Assembly: GCF_021605415.1 (NCBI RefSeq)
Contig: NZ_WKEQ01000044.1
Location: 1-42,901, forward strand
Direction: 5' to 3'
Length of the DNA: 42,901 nucleotides
From: Pseudomonas syringae
GTDB lineage: Bacteria; Pseudomonadota; Gammaproteobacteria; Pseudomonadales; Pseudomonadaceae
Below the pieces are notes generated by a model. That model was not told where the DNA came from. It did not search any database and was given only the letters and a program-made list of their open reading frames with translations. The translations under genes were made by a program, and so were the position numbers. Positions 33,571 through 42,800 of the stretch are shown here, piece by piece. Position 1 is the first letter of the stretch. Each line of letters starts with the position of its first letter.

Positions 33571-33711
33571 CCAATCTGCAAAAACCAATCGTCAGTTTCC
33601 GCCCTTTCGCTTTAAACCTTTTGCGCGTTATGTGTTCTAGTTATCACTAGGCGATTTGCTAAGTCGGTCAGGTGCCGCTAAATTGCCATCATTGATACCG
33701 AGCATGAATTT

Positions 33712-34020
33712 ATGCGTATAGACGGCGTTTCCTCTCAGTCCTATCCCATCAAGCGCAAGCCTCGCAGAGGCAATGTCGCGCTTGAAGAATCCGTCGACGA
33801 TATCGACGGCGAGCTGGAATTCCCCTCCGAAGAGCAACTGGCCGCCCGTGCTGCCAAAGCCTCCGCGCAACGCCTGAGCAACCTGCCTGCCCGTCAGCAA
33901 GACATGATTTATCACCGCGCGATGAGCAAGAGCGTAGCGATGGCCCTGGCCAGCTACCTGAGCACTGCCGGTTTTGTCGACTGGGATGCGGATGTGCAGG
34001 GCCTTGATCTGTACATTTGA
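33712..34020 (+). CDS. Small conserved protein of unknown function
   Basis: This 102-residue protein has a basic N-terminus (YPIKRKPRRGN), an acidic middle (EESVDDIDGELEFPSEEQ) and a helical C-terminal half ending near YLSTAGFVDWDADVQGLDLY. No signal peptide or membrane helix is seen. The stop overlaps the TTG start of the DUF72 gene, which suggests cotranslation. The ribosome-binding site is weak. No family recognised. Confidence 0.7.
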   Translation: MRIDGVSSQSYPIKRKPRRGNVALEESVDDIDGELEFPSEEQLAARAAKASAQRLSNLPARQQDMIYHRAMSKSVAMALASYLSTAGFVDWDADVQGLDLYI

Positions 34021-34880
34021 CGGTGCTGCCTTACTACCTCGGCTGTCCGTCGTGGAGTGAGAACGCCTGGCGCGATGACCTCTATCCGCCTGACGCCAAG
34101 ACCTCTGATTTTCTCGGGCTCTATTGCCAAGTGTTCAACGCCGTCGAAGGCAACACCACCTTCTACGCCAGTCCTGCGCCCGCCACCGTGCAGCGCTGGG
34201 CCGAGACGATGCCCGCGCATTTTCGCTTCACTGCCAAATTCCCCGGCGACATCAGTCACGGCGGCGATTTGCGCGATCAGTTGACCGCCGCCGAAACGTT
34301 CACTCAATTGCTCAGCCCACTTGGCGAACGCGTGTCGCCACTCTGGTTGCAGCTCTCGAAAACCTTTACGCCGCAACGCTTGCCAGAGCTTACCGCGTTC
34401 ATCGATGCACTGGATCGGCCGTTGGCGGTGGAAGTGCGTCACGAGCAATTCTTCGCCAAGGGTGAAAGCGAGCGCCTGCTCAATCGCCTGTTGCTGGAGC
34501 GCGGGGTGGAGCGTATTTGTCTCGATCCCCGGGCGCTGTTCAGTTGCATGTCGACCGACTCATCGGTGATCCACGCGCAATCGAAAAAGCCTCGGGTGCC
34601 GACGCGTCCGGCGGCGTTCACGCAGTGTCCCCAGGTGCGCTTCATCGGCCACCCGCAGCTTGAGGCCAACGATCCGTTCCTTGTGCCTTGGGTAGCAAAA
34701 ATCGCCGAGTGGATCGAAGAAGGGCGCACGCCCTACATCTTCCTGCACACCGCCGATAACCTGCTGGCGGCGAAACTGGCGCAACGTTTTCATGCACAAC
34801 TGATGCAGCGTTTGCCTGGCTTGCCGGCCCTGCCTGAGCTATACAGAGAACCCGCCGCAGAGCAACTTGGCCTGCTCTGA
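34017..34880 (+). CDS. DUF72 family protein
   Basis: This 287-residue TIM-barrel-like DUF72 (YecE-type) protein has the start YYLGCPSWSENAWRDDLYP, the VEGNTTFYASP strand, FRFTAKFPGDISH and the late PYIFLHTADN. These motifs define the family, whose biochemical role is unclear. The likely start is TTG 34017 overlapping the upstream stop; GTG 34023 is an equally possible start. It ends 30 bases before the next gene. Confidence 0.86.
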   Translation: MTVLPYYLGCPSWSENAWRDDLYPPDAKTSDFLGLYCQVFNAVEGNTTFYASPAPATVQRWAETMPAHFRFTAKFPGDISHGGDLRDQLTAAETFTQLLSPLGERVSPLWLQLSKTFTPQRLPELTAFIDALDRPLAVEVRHEQFFAKGESERLLNRLLLERGVERICLDPRALFSCMSTDSSVIHAQSKKPRVPTRPAAFTQCPQVRFIGHPQLEANDPFLVPWVAKIAEWIEEGRTPYIFLHTADNLLAAKLAQRFHAQLMQRLPGLPALPELYREPAAEQLGLL

Positions 34881-34910
34881 CGCGGACTTTTTCACGTCAG
34901 GAGCCTGCCG

Positions 34911-35732
34911 ATGGACGCGCAAACCCGTAAAGCCGAAGCCTTCAAAGCCTTGCACGAACGGCGCGAAGTGTTTGTCATTCCCAACCCGTGGGATGCCGGA
35001 TCCGCGAAGACGCTTGCCAGCCTCGGCTATCAGGCCTTGGCCACTACCAGTGCCGGTTATGCGTTTTCCCAAGGCAAACCCGACGGTGGCCTGAGCCTCG
35101 ATGAAACCCTGGCCAATGTCCGGTCGATTGTCGCTGCCACTGATTTGCCGGTGGCGGTGGATCTGGAAAACGGTTTCGCCGACGGGCCTGTCGAGTGCGC
35201 GCAGAGCCTTATTCGCGCGGCCGAGGCCGGCGCCGTGGGCGGATCCATCGAAGACGCGACCGGTCGTGAAGACGGCCCGATCTATTGCTTCGAACACGCC
35301 GTGGCAAGAATTGAAGCCGCCGTCGCTGCCGTGCGCACGTTGTCCTTTCCCTTCATGCTGACTGCCCGCGCAGAGAACTATCTGCACGGCAAACCTGATC
35401 TCGACGACACCATTGGCCGGTTGCAGGCGTTCGCCGAAGCGGGCGCCGACGTGCTTTACGCGCCGGGTCTGCGTAACGCTGAAGAAGTGCTGGCGGTGGT
35501 GCGAGCGGTCGCGCCGAAACCGGTGAACGTGTTGATGTCCGGCGGCTTGAAACTGACGGTTCAGCAACTGAGCGAAATGGGTGTGCGGCGCATCAGCACC
35601 GGTTCGGCGCTGGCGCTGGCGGCGTTTGGCGAATTCTTTCGTGCCGCTGATGAGATCCAGAAATCCGGCACCTTTGAATTCACGTCGAGGTCGATGCCAT
35701 TCGCTCAGGCCAATCAATTATTCAAGGACTGA
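34911..35732 (+). CDS. Isocitrate lyase/PEP mutase family enzyme
   Basis: This 273-residue protein has the PEP mutase/isocitrate lyase barrel: FVIPNPWDAGSAKTLASLGY, ATTSAGYAFSQG, the metal-binding region AVDLENGFAD, GGSIEDATG and LTARAENYL. It lacks the K-K-C-G-H cysteine loop of true isocitrate lyase, so it is more likely a carboxylic-acid lyase, mutase or oxaloacetate-type hydrolase. The exact substrate cannot be read. CAGGAG precedes the ATG. It is two bases upstream of the extensin-like gene. Confidence 0.88.
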   Translation: MDAQTRKAEAFKALHERREVFVIPNPWDAGSAKTLASLGYQALATTSAGYAFSQGKPDGGLSLDETLANVRSIVAATDLPVAVDLENGFADGPVECAQSLIRAAEAGAVGGSIEDATGREDGPIYCFEHAVARIEAAVAAVRTLSFPFMLTARAENYLHGKPDLDDTIGRLQAFAEAGADVLYAPGLRNAEEVLAVVRAVAPKPVNVLMSGGLKLTVQQLSEMGVRRISTGSALALAAFGEFFRAADEIQKSGTFEFTSRSMPFAQANQLFKD

Positions 35733-35734
35733 GC

Positions 35735-36433
35735 ATGACTGCGGGGCGCGGGTTTTTTTTGTTGTTGGTTTTGCTTGTTGGCGGCGCGGCAGTGAGCGTC
35801 TGGCGGGGTTGGCTCGACGTGCCGCCGGAGTGGAATCCGTGGGCGCCGCTGGATGTAAAGGCAACGCCTAACTGGCTGACCGGCTACAAACTGATGCGCT
35901 TGCGCAGCGATCGTGCATTATGCGAACAAGCATTGAGCGGTTCCGGGCTGCGTGTTTCATCTCAGGCCGATAGCCCCGGCGCCAAGTGCCCGTTGATTGG
36001 CGCGGTGCGTGTGCAGGGTGGTGATGTTGCGCTGAGCAGCAGCTTCCTCGCCAGTTGTCCGTTGGCGGTGGCGTACGCCATGTTCGAGCGCCACGCCCTG
36101 CAACCGGCGGCGCAGGCGGTTTACGGCCAGGCCGTGACACGGGTCGATCATCTCGGCAGTTTTGCCTGCCGCAATGTTTACAACCGCGAGAGCGGCGCCC
36201 TCAGCCGACACGCCAGCGCCGATGCGTTGGACATCGCCGGGTTTCGTCTGGCTGACGGTCGCAGCATCAGCGTGCTCAAGGACTGGCCGAAGCAAAACCG
36301 CGAAGCGCAGTTTCTGCGCCAGGTGCGCGACGGCGCCTGTGAGACGTTCAGTGTGGTGTTGAGTCCGGATTACAACGCCGCCCATCGCAATCACTTTCAT
36401 GTCGATATCGGGCGCTGGAGCGTGTGTCGCTGA
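35735..36433 (+). CDS. Extensin-like C-terminal domain protein, membrane-anchored
   Basis: This 232-residue protein has an N-terminal hydrophobic anchor (about residues 6-22, FFLLLVLLVGGAAVSVW) followed by a periplasmic extensin-like domain. HASADALDIAGF and HRNHFHVDIG place His and Asp residues in the order seen in LAS/M15-type metallopeptidases, so a peptidoglycan peptidase is possible but unproven. The ATG sits two bases after the previous stop. It converges on the minus-strand gene at 36437 with only three bases between. Confidence 0.82.
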   Translation: MTAGRGFFLLLVLLVGGAAVSVWRGWLDVPPEWNPWAPLDVKATPNWLTGYKLMRLRSDRALCEQALSGSGLRVSSQADSPGAKCPLIGAVRVQGGDVALSSSFLASCPLAVAYAMFERHALQPAAQAVYGQAVTRVDHLGSFACRNVYNRESGALSRHASADALDIAGFRLADGRSISVLKDWPKQNREAQFLRQVRDGACETFSVVLSPDYNAAHRNHFHVDIGRWSVCR

Positions 36434-36436
36434 GGG

Positions 36437-37057
36437 TTACGCGGCGATGCGCAGGTTTTGCAGGACGATCGGGCGAGCCCAACCGTTATCGAAATCGAGG
36501 GCTTTCTGTTGTTCGGCCATGTCCTCAGGCGAGAACGGCGGGAACGGGTTGTTGAGCAGGTCGAGGTCGAACTCGGCAATTGGCAGGTACAGCGGTCGTT
36601 TTTGCGGCGCGGCGCCCGGCTCTGGCACCGGCTGACCGTTGGTGAGCACGATTGGACGAACCCAGCCGCTGTCGAAGTCCTGCTGTTTCTGTTGCGCGGT
36701 GATTTCTTCCGGCGGGAACGGTGGGAACGGCTTGTCGGCCAGCTCCATTTCGAATTCGGCAATCGGCAGGAAGAGAGGCTCCGGCGGACGCACCGGGGTC
36801 TCGGTCACGTCGCACTGGCGCTGGCTGACAATGTGCGCGTGCAAATCGCTGCCAACGGTCGGCTCATTCGGGCTGTCGAGATCGACGTCGGGAAAAGTGC
36901 CACAGGCAGGCACCACATCACTCGACTGTTCGGCCATCGCCTGGGCAAAGAAATCCTGCCACAGGTGACTGACGCCGCTCAGTGCTTGAGTGTTTTGACG
37001 GCTGAAATCGCCATGAGACGAAATGTAGCCAATCGATGTGGGAAGAATGCCTGACAT
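36437..37057 (-). CDS. Orphan protein with duplicated 46-residue motif
   Basis: This 206-residue protein has a first half of low similarity to anything I know. Residues 94-139 and 155-201 are two copies of a motif: PL(F/Y)LPIAEF, acidic residues, NPFPPF or KPFPPF, then QQK..DFD and GW(V/A)RPIVL. The period is 61 residues, with a proline linker. No signal peptide, membrane helix or catalytic motif is seen. The start is uncertain, as the ribosome-binding site is poor and M41 is an alternative. Function unknown; possibly a Pseudomonas-specific family. Confidence 0.7.
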   Translation of the reverse strand: MSGILPTSIGYISSHGDFSRQNTQALSGVSHLWQDFFAQAMAEQSSDVVPACGTFPDVDLDSPNEPTVGSDLHAHIVSQRQCDVTETPVRPPEPLFLPIAEFEMELADKPFPPFPPEEITAQQKQQDFDSGWVRPIVLTNGQPVPEPGAAPQKRPLYLPIAEFDLDLLNNPFPPFSPEDMAEQQKALDFDNGWARPIVLQNLRIAA

Positions 37058-37149
37058 TTTTTTCGGTCGACGCTCAGCTCTGGCAAAATGCGCATTGATT
37101 GGGTTATCGGCCGTTTTTGCCGATCCTTAACTTTTTGAGCGTGTTTTCC

Positions 37150-37932
37150 ATGATCGAGCAACCTGCGGCCTGCCGCATCCACGTCGAGGCCCTCGGCGCG
37201 ACTTACGAGCCGCACGCCGAACAGTGGGCCGAACGCCTCGGCCTGCCGCTGCAAATCGCTGACGCTGAGTTTGCCTTGCAGGTCGGCGAGCAGGGTTTGC
37301 AGCTGCAACAGCTCGGGCCCGACGCGCCAGGGCCGGTGCGGGTCGACTTCGTCGAGGGCGGTGCGGCCCATCGCCGTTTGTACGGCGGCGGCAGCGGTCA
37401 GATGATCGCCAAGGCAGTCGGCATCGCCCAAGGGGTACGCCCGCGCGTGCTGGATGCGACGGCAGGGCTGGGTAAGGATGCGTTCGTGCTGGCAAGCCTG
37501 GGTTGCGAGATGAGTCTGATTGAGCGGCAGCCGTTGATTGGTGCGTTGCTGGAGGACGGTCTGGCGCGGGCGGGGGAAGACTTCGACGTTGCGCCGATTG
37601 TGGCGCGGATGAAGTTGCTCAAGGGCGACTCCATTGAGGTGATGCGCCAATGGGAAGGCGAGCCGCCCCAGGTGATCTACCTCGACCCGATGTTCCCGCA
37701 TCGTGAGAAAACGGCGCTGGTGAAGAAGGAAATGCGTTTGTTCCGGCCGCTGGTGGGCGATGACCCGGACGCACCGGCATTGCTCGAAGCGGCATTGGCA
37801 TTGGCCACGCATCGGGTGGTGGTCAAGCGCCCGCGCAAGGCGCCGTGCATCGAAGGGCCAAAGCCGAGTCATGCGCTGGACGGCAAATCCAGCCGATATG
37901 ACATCTATCCGAAGAAAGCGTTGAAGGGTTAA
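37150..37932 (+). CDS. rsmJ: 16S rRNA m2G1516 methyltransferase RsmJ
   Basis: This 260-residue enzyme methylates G1516 of 16S rRNA using S-adenosylmethionine. The SAM-binding motif is LDATAGLGKDAFVLASLGC, with IERQP after it. YLDPMFPHREKTALVKKEM is the diagnostic RsmJ catalytic loop, and the C-terminal HRVVVKRPRKAP and SSRYDIYP are typical. ATG 37150 gives the normal length; the frame is open upstream to 37099. I recall the PAO1 counterpart as PA3680, next to TetR and mexJK genes as here. Confidence 0.93.
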   Translation: MIEQPAACRIHVEALGATYEPHAEQWAERLGLPLQIADAEFALQVGEQGLQLQQLGPDAPGPVRVDFVEGGAAHRRLYGGGSGQMIAKAVGIAQGVRPRVLDATAGLGKDAFVLASLGCEMSLIERQPLIGALLEDGLARAGEDFDVAPIVARMKLLKGDSIEVMRQWEGEPPQVIYLDPMFPHREKTALVKKEMRLFRPLVGDDPDAPALLEAALALATHRVVVKRPRKAPCIEGPKPSHALDGKSSRYDIYPKKALKG

Positions 37933-37933
37933 T

Positions 37934-38018
37934 AGCAGCTGCAAGCTGCAAGCTGCAAGCTATAAGCCGCAAGCGTCGATGCGCCGTTGCTTGTGGCTTG
38001 CAGCTAGAGGCTTGCTGC
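37934..38018. repeat. GCTGCAA-rich inverted repeat overlapping a TetR gene end
   Basis: Tandem GCTGCAA units (AGCTGCAAGCTGCAAGCTGC) face GCTTGTGGCTTGCAGCT and AGGCTTGCTGCT, forming a long imperfect hairpin between the convergent rsmJ and TetR genes. The right end lies inside the last codons of the TetR gene. It resembles a dispersed Pseudomonas repeat. Confidence 0.7.
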
Positions 38019-38657
38019 TGCCTCTACCCTGAAGGCTTTCATAAACAACGCCACTACTTCCCGCACATGGCGCTCCGCCTCTTCGCCGGTCAACGGTTCA
38101 CCGCAGCCATACAGCAAACGGAAATTCCCCGCGCCTTTGAGCAGGCAGAAGAAGTGCTCGGCGGCATTGCGTGGCTTGTCAATGCTCAACGCCCCCGTCT
38201 CATGGATCCGCGCCAGCAAGCGCTCCATGCCCTGAAGCATTCGCTCGGGGCCGGCTTCGAAGAAAATCTGCGAAAGCTTCGGATCCTGGCTGCCCAACGC
38301 CATGATCAAACGGTGCAAATTCACCGACTCATCGCTGTTAATCAGCTGATGAAAGCCTCGCGCAATGTTCAGCAACACACTTTCCACCGCGATGCCGTCC
38401 GGTAATTCAAAGAACATCGGCGGTAATTGTGCTTCACATTTGGCCACGACAGCGGCGCTGAACAGCGTTTCCTTGTCGTTGAAGTGGCTATAAACCGTGA
38501 GCTTTGATACGCCGGCCTCGGCCGCCACCGCGTCCATGCTGGTGTTGGCGTAGCCGTTACTCAGGAACAGGATTTTCGCCGCTTCGAGGATGGCCTGGCG
38601 CTTGGCCGGATCCTTCGGGCGACCCGGACCGTTTGGAGCTGAAAGATTGTTCGACAT
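38004..38657 (-). CDS. TetR repressor of the adjacent RND pump (MexL-like)
   Basis: This 217-residue TetR protein has the helix-turn-helix AKRQAILEAAKILFLSNGYA, NTSMDAVAAEAGVSKLTVYS and HFNDKETLF. The C-terminal half (FCLLKGAGNFRLLYGCGEPL) is of the AcrR type. It is divergent from the pump genes across 94 bases that hold a dyad, so it probably represses them and itself, as MexL does for mexJK in P. aeruginosa. The assignment as mexL rests on synteny recalled from memory. The last residues EAAASL are encoded within a repeat element. Confidence 0.85.
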   Translation of the reverse strand: MSNNLSAPNGPGRPKDPAKRQAILEAAKILFLSNGYANTSMDAVAAEAGVSKLTVYSHFNDKETLFSAAVVAKCEAQLPPMFFELPDGIAVESVLLNIARGFHQLINSDESVNLHRLIMALGSQDPKLSQIFFEAGPERMLQGMERLLARIHETGALSIDKPRNAAEHFFCLLKGAGNFRLLYGCGEPLTGEEAERHVREVVALFMKAFRVEAAASL

Positions 38658-38669
38658 TCTTCGCTTTTA

Positions 38670-38714
38670 ATACTGGACTGGTGAGTTTGCTATTAATAAC
38701 ATACCCGCCAGTAT
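38670..38714. promoter_or_regulatory. Operator-like dyad between TetR gene and pump genes
   Basis: ATACTGG (38670-38676) and CCAGTAT (38708-38714) are exact inverted copies, 31 bases apart, around the AT-rich GCTATTAATAACAT. A second ACTGG follows the left copy. Position and symmetry suit a TetR/MexL binding region overlapping both promoters. Confidence 0.45.
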
Positions 38715-38751
38715 AATTATTCCAAGCACCATTAGCGAAAGGTCCGTCATC

Positions 38752-39852
38752 ATGTTCCGCCATGCCTTGCCCCTCGCGTTGCCAGTCAGTCTGGCTTTTT
38801 TATTGTCTGCGTGCGGTCAGGAAGAGGTAGCGCAAGTTGCCGTGCGACCGGCCATGGTGGTGCAACCAGAGCCTTCGGCCCAGGCGATGGAAAGTTACCC
38901 GGGCGAGGTGCGTGCCCGTTACGAGCCGGATCTGGCGTTCCGTATCGGTGGCAAAGTCAGCCGACGACTGGTCGAAGAAGGCCAGCGCGTGAAGGCCGAT
39001 CAACCCCTCGCTGAACTCGATCCGCAGGATGTGCGCCTGCAACTCGAAGCCACCCGCGCCCAAGTCGCTGCGGCAGAAGCCAATCTGAATCTCGTACGTG
39101 CCGAGCGTGATCGCTACAAGACGTTGATGGAACGTCAGATGGTCAGCCGTTCGCAATACGACAACTCGGAAAACCTCTATCGCTCCGGCGAAGCACGTCT
39201 TAAACAAATCAAAGCCGAATTCAACGTCTCGTCCAACCAGGCCAGTTACGCCGTGCTGCGCGCGCCACAGGATGGTGTAGTCGCCAAACGTCTGGTGGAA
39301 GTCGGCCAGGTGATCGCTGCGGGGCAAACCGTGTTTACCCTCGCCACCGATGGCGAGCGCGAAGTGTCGATCAGCCTGCCGGAACAGAGCTTTGGCCGCT
39401 TCAAGGTCGGCCAGCCGGTATCGGTGGAGCTGTGGACGCAACCGAATCAGCGCTTCCCCGGACAGATTCGCGAGCTGTCACCCTCGGCCGATCCGAAATC
39501 CCGCACCTTCGCCGCACGTATCGCTTTCACCGCAGGAAAAGTCCCGGCGGAACTTGGCCAAAGCGCCCGAGTGTTCGTGCAGACCGCTGAGGTGATCCCG
39601 CTGTCCGTGCCGCTTTCGGCCCTGACGGCTGAAAACGGCGCGACCTATGTCTGGGTCGTCAGCGCCAACAACACGTTGAAGAAAACCCCGGTGCGCATCG
39701 GGCCATTCGGTGAAAAAACCGTGCCGGTGCTCGAAGGCCTCAGCGCCAGCGACTGGGTGGTGGCCGCCGGCGTCCATGTGCTGCTGGAAGGGCAACAGGT
39801 GCGACCGGTGGATCGCTCCAACCGTGTGGTCAATCTGGCGGACAAGGAGTAA
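38752..39852 (+). CDS. mexJ: RND efflux periplasmic adaptor lipoprotein (MexJ-like)
   Basis: This 366-residue membrane-fusion protein has the signal MFRHALPLALPVSLAFLLSA before Cys21, so it is a lipoprotein. It has the lipoyl-like half motifs (RIGGKVSRRLVEEGQRVKAD and APQDGVVAKRLVEVGQVIAA), a coiled-coil hairpin (about 95-165) and beta-barrel domains. It bridges the RND pump to an outer-membrane channel. No channel gene is seen here, as for MexJK, which borrows OprM. The gene symbol is from context and resemblance; other MexJ/TriA-type adaptors cannot be excluded. Confidence 0.72.
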   Translation: MFRHALPLALPVSLAFLLSACGQEEVAQVAVRPAMVVQPEPSAQAMESYPGEVRARYEPDLAFRIGGKVSRRLVEEGQRVKADQPLAELDPQDVRLQLEATRAQVAAAEANLNLVRAERDRYKTLMERQMVSRSQYDNSENLYRSGEARLKQIKAEFNVSSNQASYAVLRAPQDGVVAKRLVEVGQVIAAGQTVFTLATDGEREVSISLPEQSFGRFKVGQPVSVELWTQPNQRFPGQIRELSPSADPKSRTFAARIAFTAGKVPAELGQSARVFVQTAEVIPLSVPLSALTAENGATYVWVVSANNTLKKTPVRIGPFGEKTVPVLEGLSASDWVVAAGVHVLLEGQQVRPVDRSNRVVNLADKE

Positions 39853-39858
39853 GCCCCG

Positions 39859-42800
39859 ATGCGCTTCAACCTCTCCGAATGGGCGCTGCGTAATCGCCAG
39901 ATCGTACTGTTCCTGATGCTTTTGCTGGCGATTGTCGGCGCGTTGTCCTACACCAAACTGGGGCAGAGCGAAGACCCGCCGTTCACCTTCAAGGCCATGG
40001 TGATTCAGACTCGCTGGCCCGGCGCCACGGCCGAGGAAGTCTCGCGCCAGGTCACCGAGCGCATCGAAAAGAAGCTCATGGAAACCGGCGAGTACGAACG
40101 CATCGTGTCGTTCTCCCGTCCCGGTGAATCCCAGGTTACGTTCATCGCCCGCGACTCCATGCATTCGGTGCAGATTCCCGAGCTCTGGTATCAGGTGCGC
40201 AAGAAGGTCAGCGACATTCGCCAGACCTTGCCGCCGGGCATTCAGGGGCCATTCTTCAATGATGAATTCGGTACGACCTTCGGCAACATCTACGCGCTGA
40301 CCGGCGACGGTTTCGACTACGCCGTGCTCAAGGATTACGCCGATCGCATCCAGATCCAGCTGCAACGGGTCAAGGACATCGGCAAGGTCGATCTGCTCGG
40401 TTTGCAGGACGAGAAAATCTGGGTCGAGCTGTCCAATGTCAAACTCGCCACCCTCGGCCTGCCGCTGGCAGCCGTGCAACAAGCGCTGGAAGAACAGAAC
40501 GCCGTGTCCACTGCCGGTTTTTTCGAAACCGGCAGCGAGCGATTGCAGTTACGGGTCTCGGGAAATTTTCAGACAGTTGATGAGATAAAAAACTTTCCTG
40601 TCCGGGTCGGTGATCGTACGTTCCGTATCTCCGATGTCGCTGACGTGCGTCGTGGGTTCAACGATCCTCCGGCGCCGCGCATGCGTTTCATGGCCGAAGA
40701 TGCGATTGGCCTCGCGGTGGCCATGAAGGATGGCGGCGACATCCTCGTGCTCGGCAAGGCGCTGGAAGTCGAGTTCGCCCGCATCCAGAAAAACCTGCCG
40801 GCCGGCATGCAGTTGCGCAAGGTCTCCGACCAACCGGCAGCGGTGAAAACCGGGGTTGGCGAGTTCGTCCAGGTGCTGGTCGAGGCCTTGGCGATTGTGT
40901 TGCTGGTGAGCTTCTTCTCCCTCGGCGTGCGCACTGGCATGGTCGTGGCACTGGCGATTCCGCTGGTGTTGGCGATGACCTTTGCCTGTATGTATTACTT
41001 TGGCATCGGTCTGCACAAGATTTCCCTTGGCGCGCTGGTGCTGGCGCTGGGATTGCTGGTGGACGACGCGATCATTGCCGTGGAAATGATGGCGATCAAA
41101 ATGGAGCAGGGCTTCGACCGGATCAAGGCCGCGAGCTTTGCCTGGACGAGCACGGCGTTCCCGATGCTCACCGGTACGTTGATCACTGCCGCCGGTTTTT
41201 TGCCGATTGCGACGGCGCAGTCCGGCACTGGCGAATACACCCGTTCGATCTTCCAGGTAGTGACCATTGCGCTACTCGCCTCGTGGGTCGCAGCGGTGGT
41301 GTTCGTGCCGTACCTGGGGGAAAAACTCCTGCCGGATCTGGCGAAAATTCATGCGGCCAAACACGGTTCGACTGACGGCAAGACCGACCCTTACGGCACG
41401 CCGTTCTATCAACGGGTTCGGCGAGTGGTCGAGTGGTGTGTGCGTCGGCGTAAAACCGTGATTGTGCTGACGGTGCTGCTGTTCGTCGGTTCGGTGGCGC
41501 TGTTCCGTTTCGTGCCGCAACAGTTCTTTCCGGCCTCCGGACGCCTGGAGTTGATGGTCGACTTGAAGCTCGCCGAAGGTGCCTCGTTGAGCAACACCGC
41601 CGCCGAGGTCAAACGCCTCGAAGCGTTGCTTAAGGATCATGCGGGCATTGATAACTATGTGGCGTATGTCGGCACCGGTTCGCCGCGTTTTTATCTGCCG
41701 CTGGATCAACAACTGCCGGCGGCGAGCTTCGCTCAGTTCGTGGTGTTGGCGAAAACCATCGAGGAGCGCGAAACCCTGCGCGCCTGGCTGATCGATACCC
41801 TCAACGAGCAGTTCCCGGCCCTGCGCTCTCGGGTCACGCGACTGGAGAACGGTCCGCCAGTCGGCTACCCCGTGCAGTTCCGCGTCACGGGCGAGCATAT
41901 CGAAGAAGTCCGCGCGTTGGCGCGCAAGGTCGCGGCCAAGGTTCGCGAAAACCCGCATGTGGTCAACGTGCATCTGGACTGGGAAGAACCGAGCAAAGTC
42001 GTCTACCTGAACATTGATCAGGATCGTGCCCGGGCGCTTGGCGTGAGCACGGCGAGTCTGGCCAGATTCCTCCAGAGTTCGTTGACCGGCTCCAGTGTCA
42101 GTCAGTACCGCGAAGACAACGAATTGATCGAAATCCTTTTGCGCGGCACCGTGCATGAGCGTACCGAACTGTCACTGTTGTCGAGTCTGGCAGTGCCGAC
42201 CGACAACGGCCGCAGCGTGGCGTTGTCGCAGATCGCGACGCTGGAATACGGCTTTGAAGAAGGCATCATCTGGCACCGTAATCGCTTGCCCAACGTCACC
42301 GTGCGTGCAGACATTTATGGCAAGGAGCAACCGGCGTCGCTGGTGAAGCAAATCATGCCGACGCTCGATCCGATCCGTGCCGAATTGCCGGACGGTTATC
42401 TACTGGATGTCGGCGGAACGGTGGAAGATTCCGAGCGTGGACAGAAGTCGGTGAACGCCGGCGTGCCAATGTTTATCGTGGTGGTGCTGACGTTGTTGAT
42501 GCTGCAACTGCGCAGCTTTTCGCGCACGGCGATGGTGTTTCTGACGGCGCCGCTGGGGTTGATTGGGGTGACACTGTTTCTGCTGGTGTTCCGTCAGCCG
42601 TTCGGGTTTGTGGCAATGTTGGGGACGATCGCGCTTTCAGGGATGATCATGCGCAACTCGGTGATTCTGGTGGATCAGATCGAGCAGGATATTTTGGCGG
42701 GGCTCAGGCCTTGGCAGGCAATTATCGAGGCAACGGTTCGGCGTTTCAGGCCTATCGTGTTGACTGCGCTGGCGGCGGTGTTGGCGATGATTCCCTTGTC

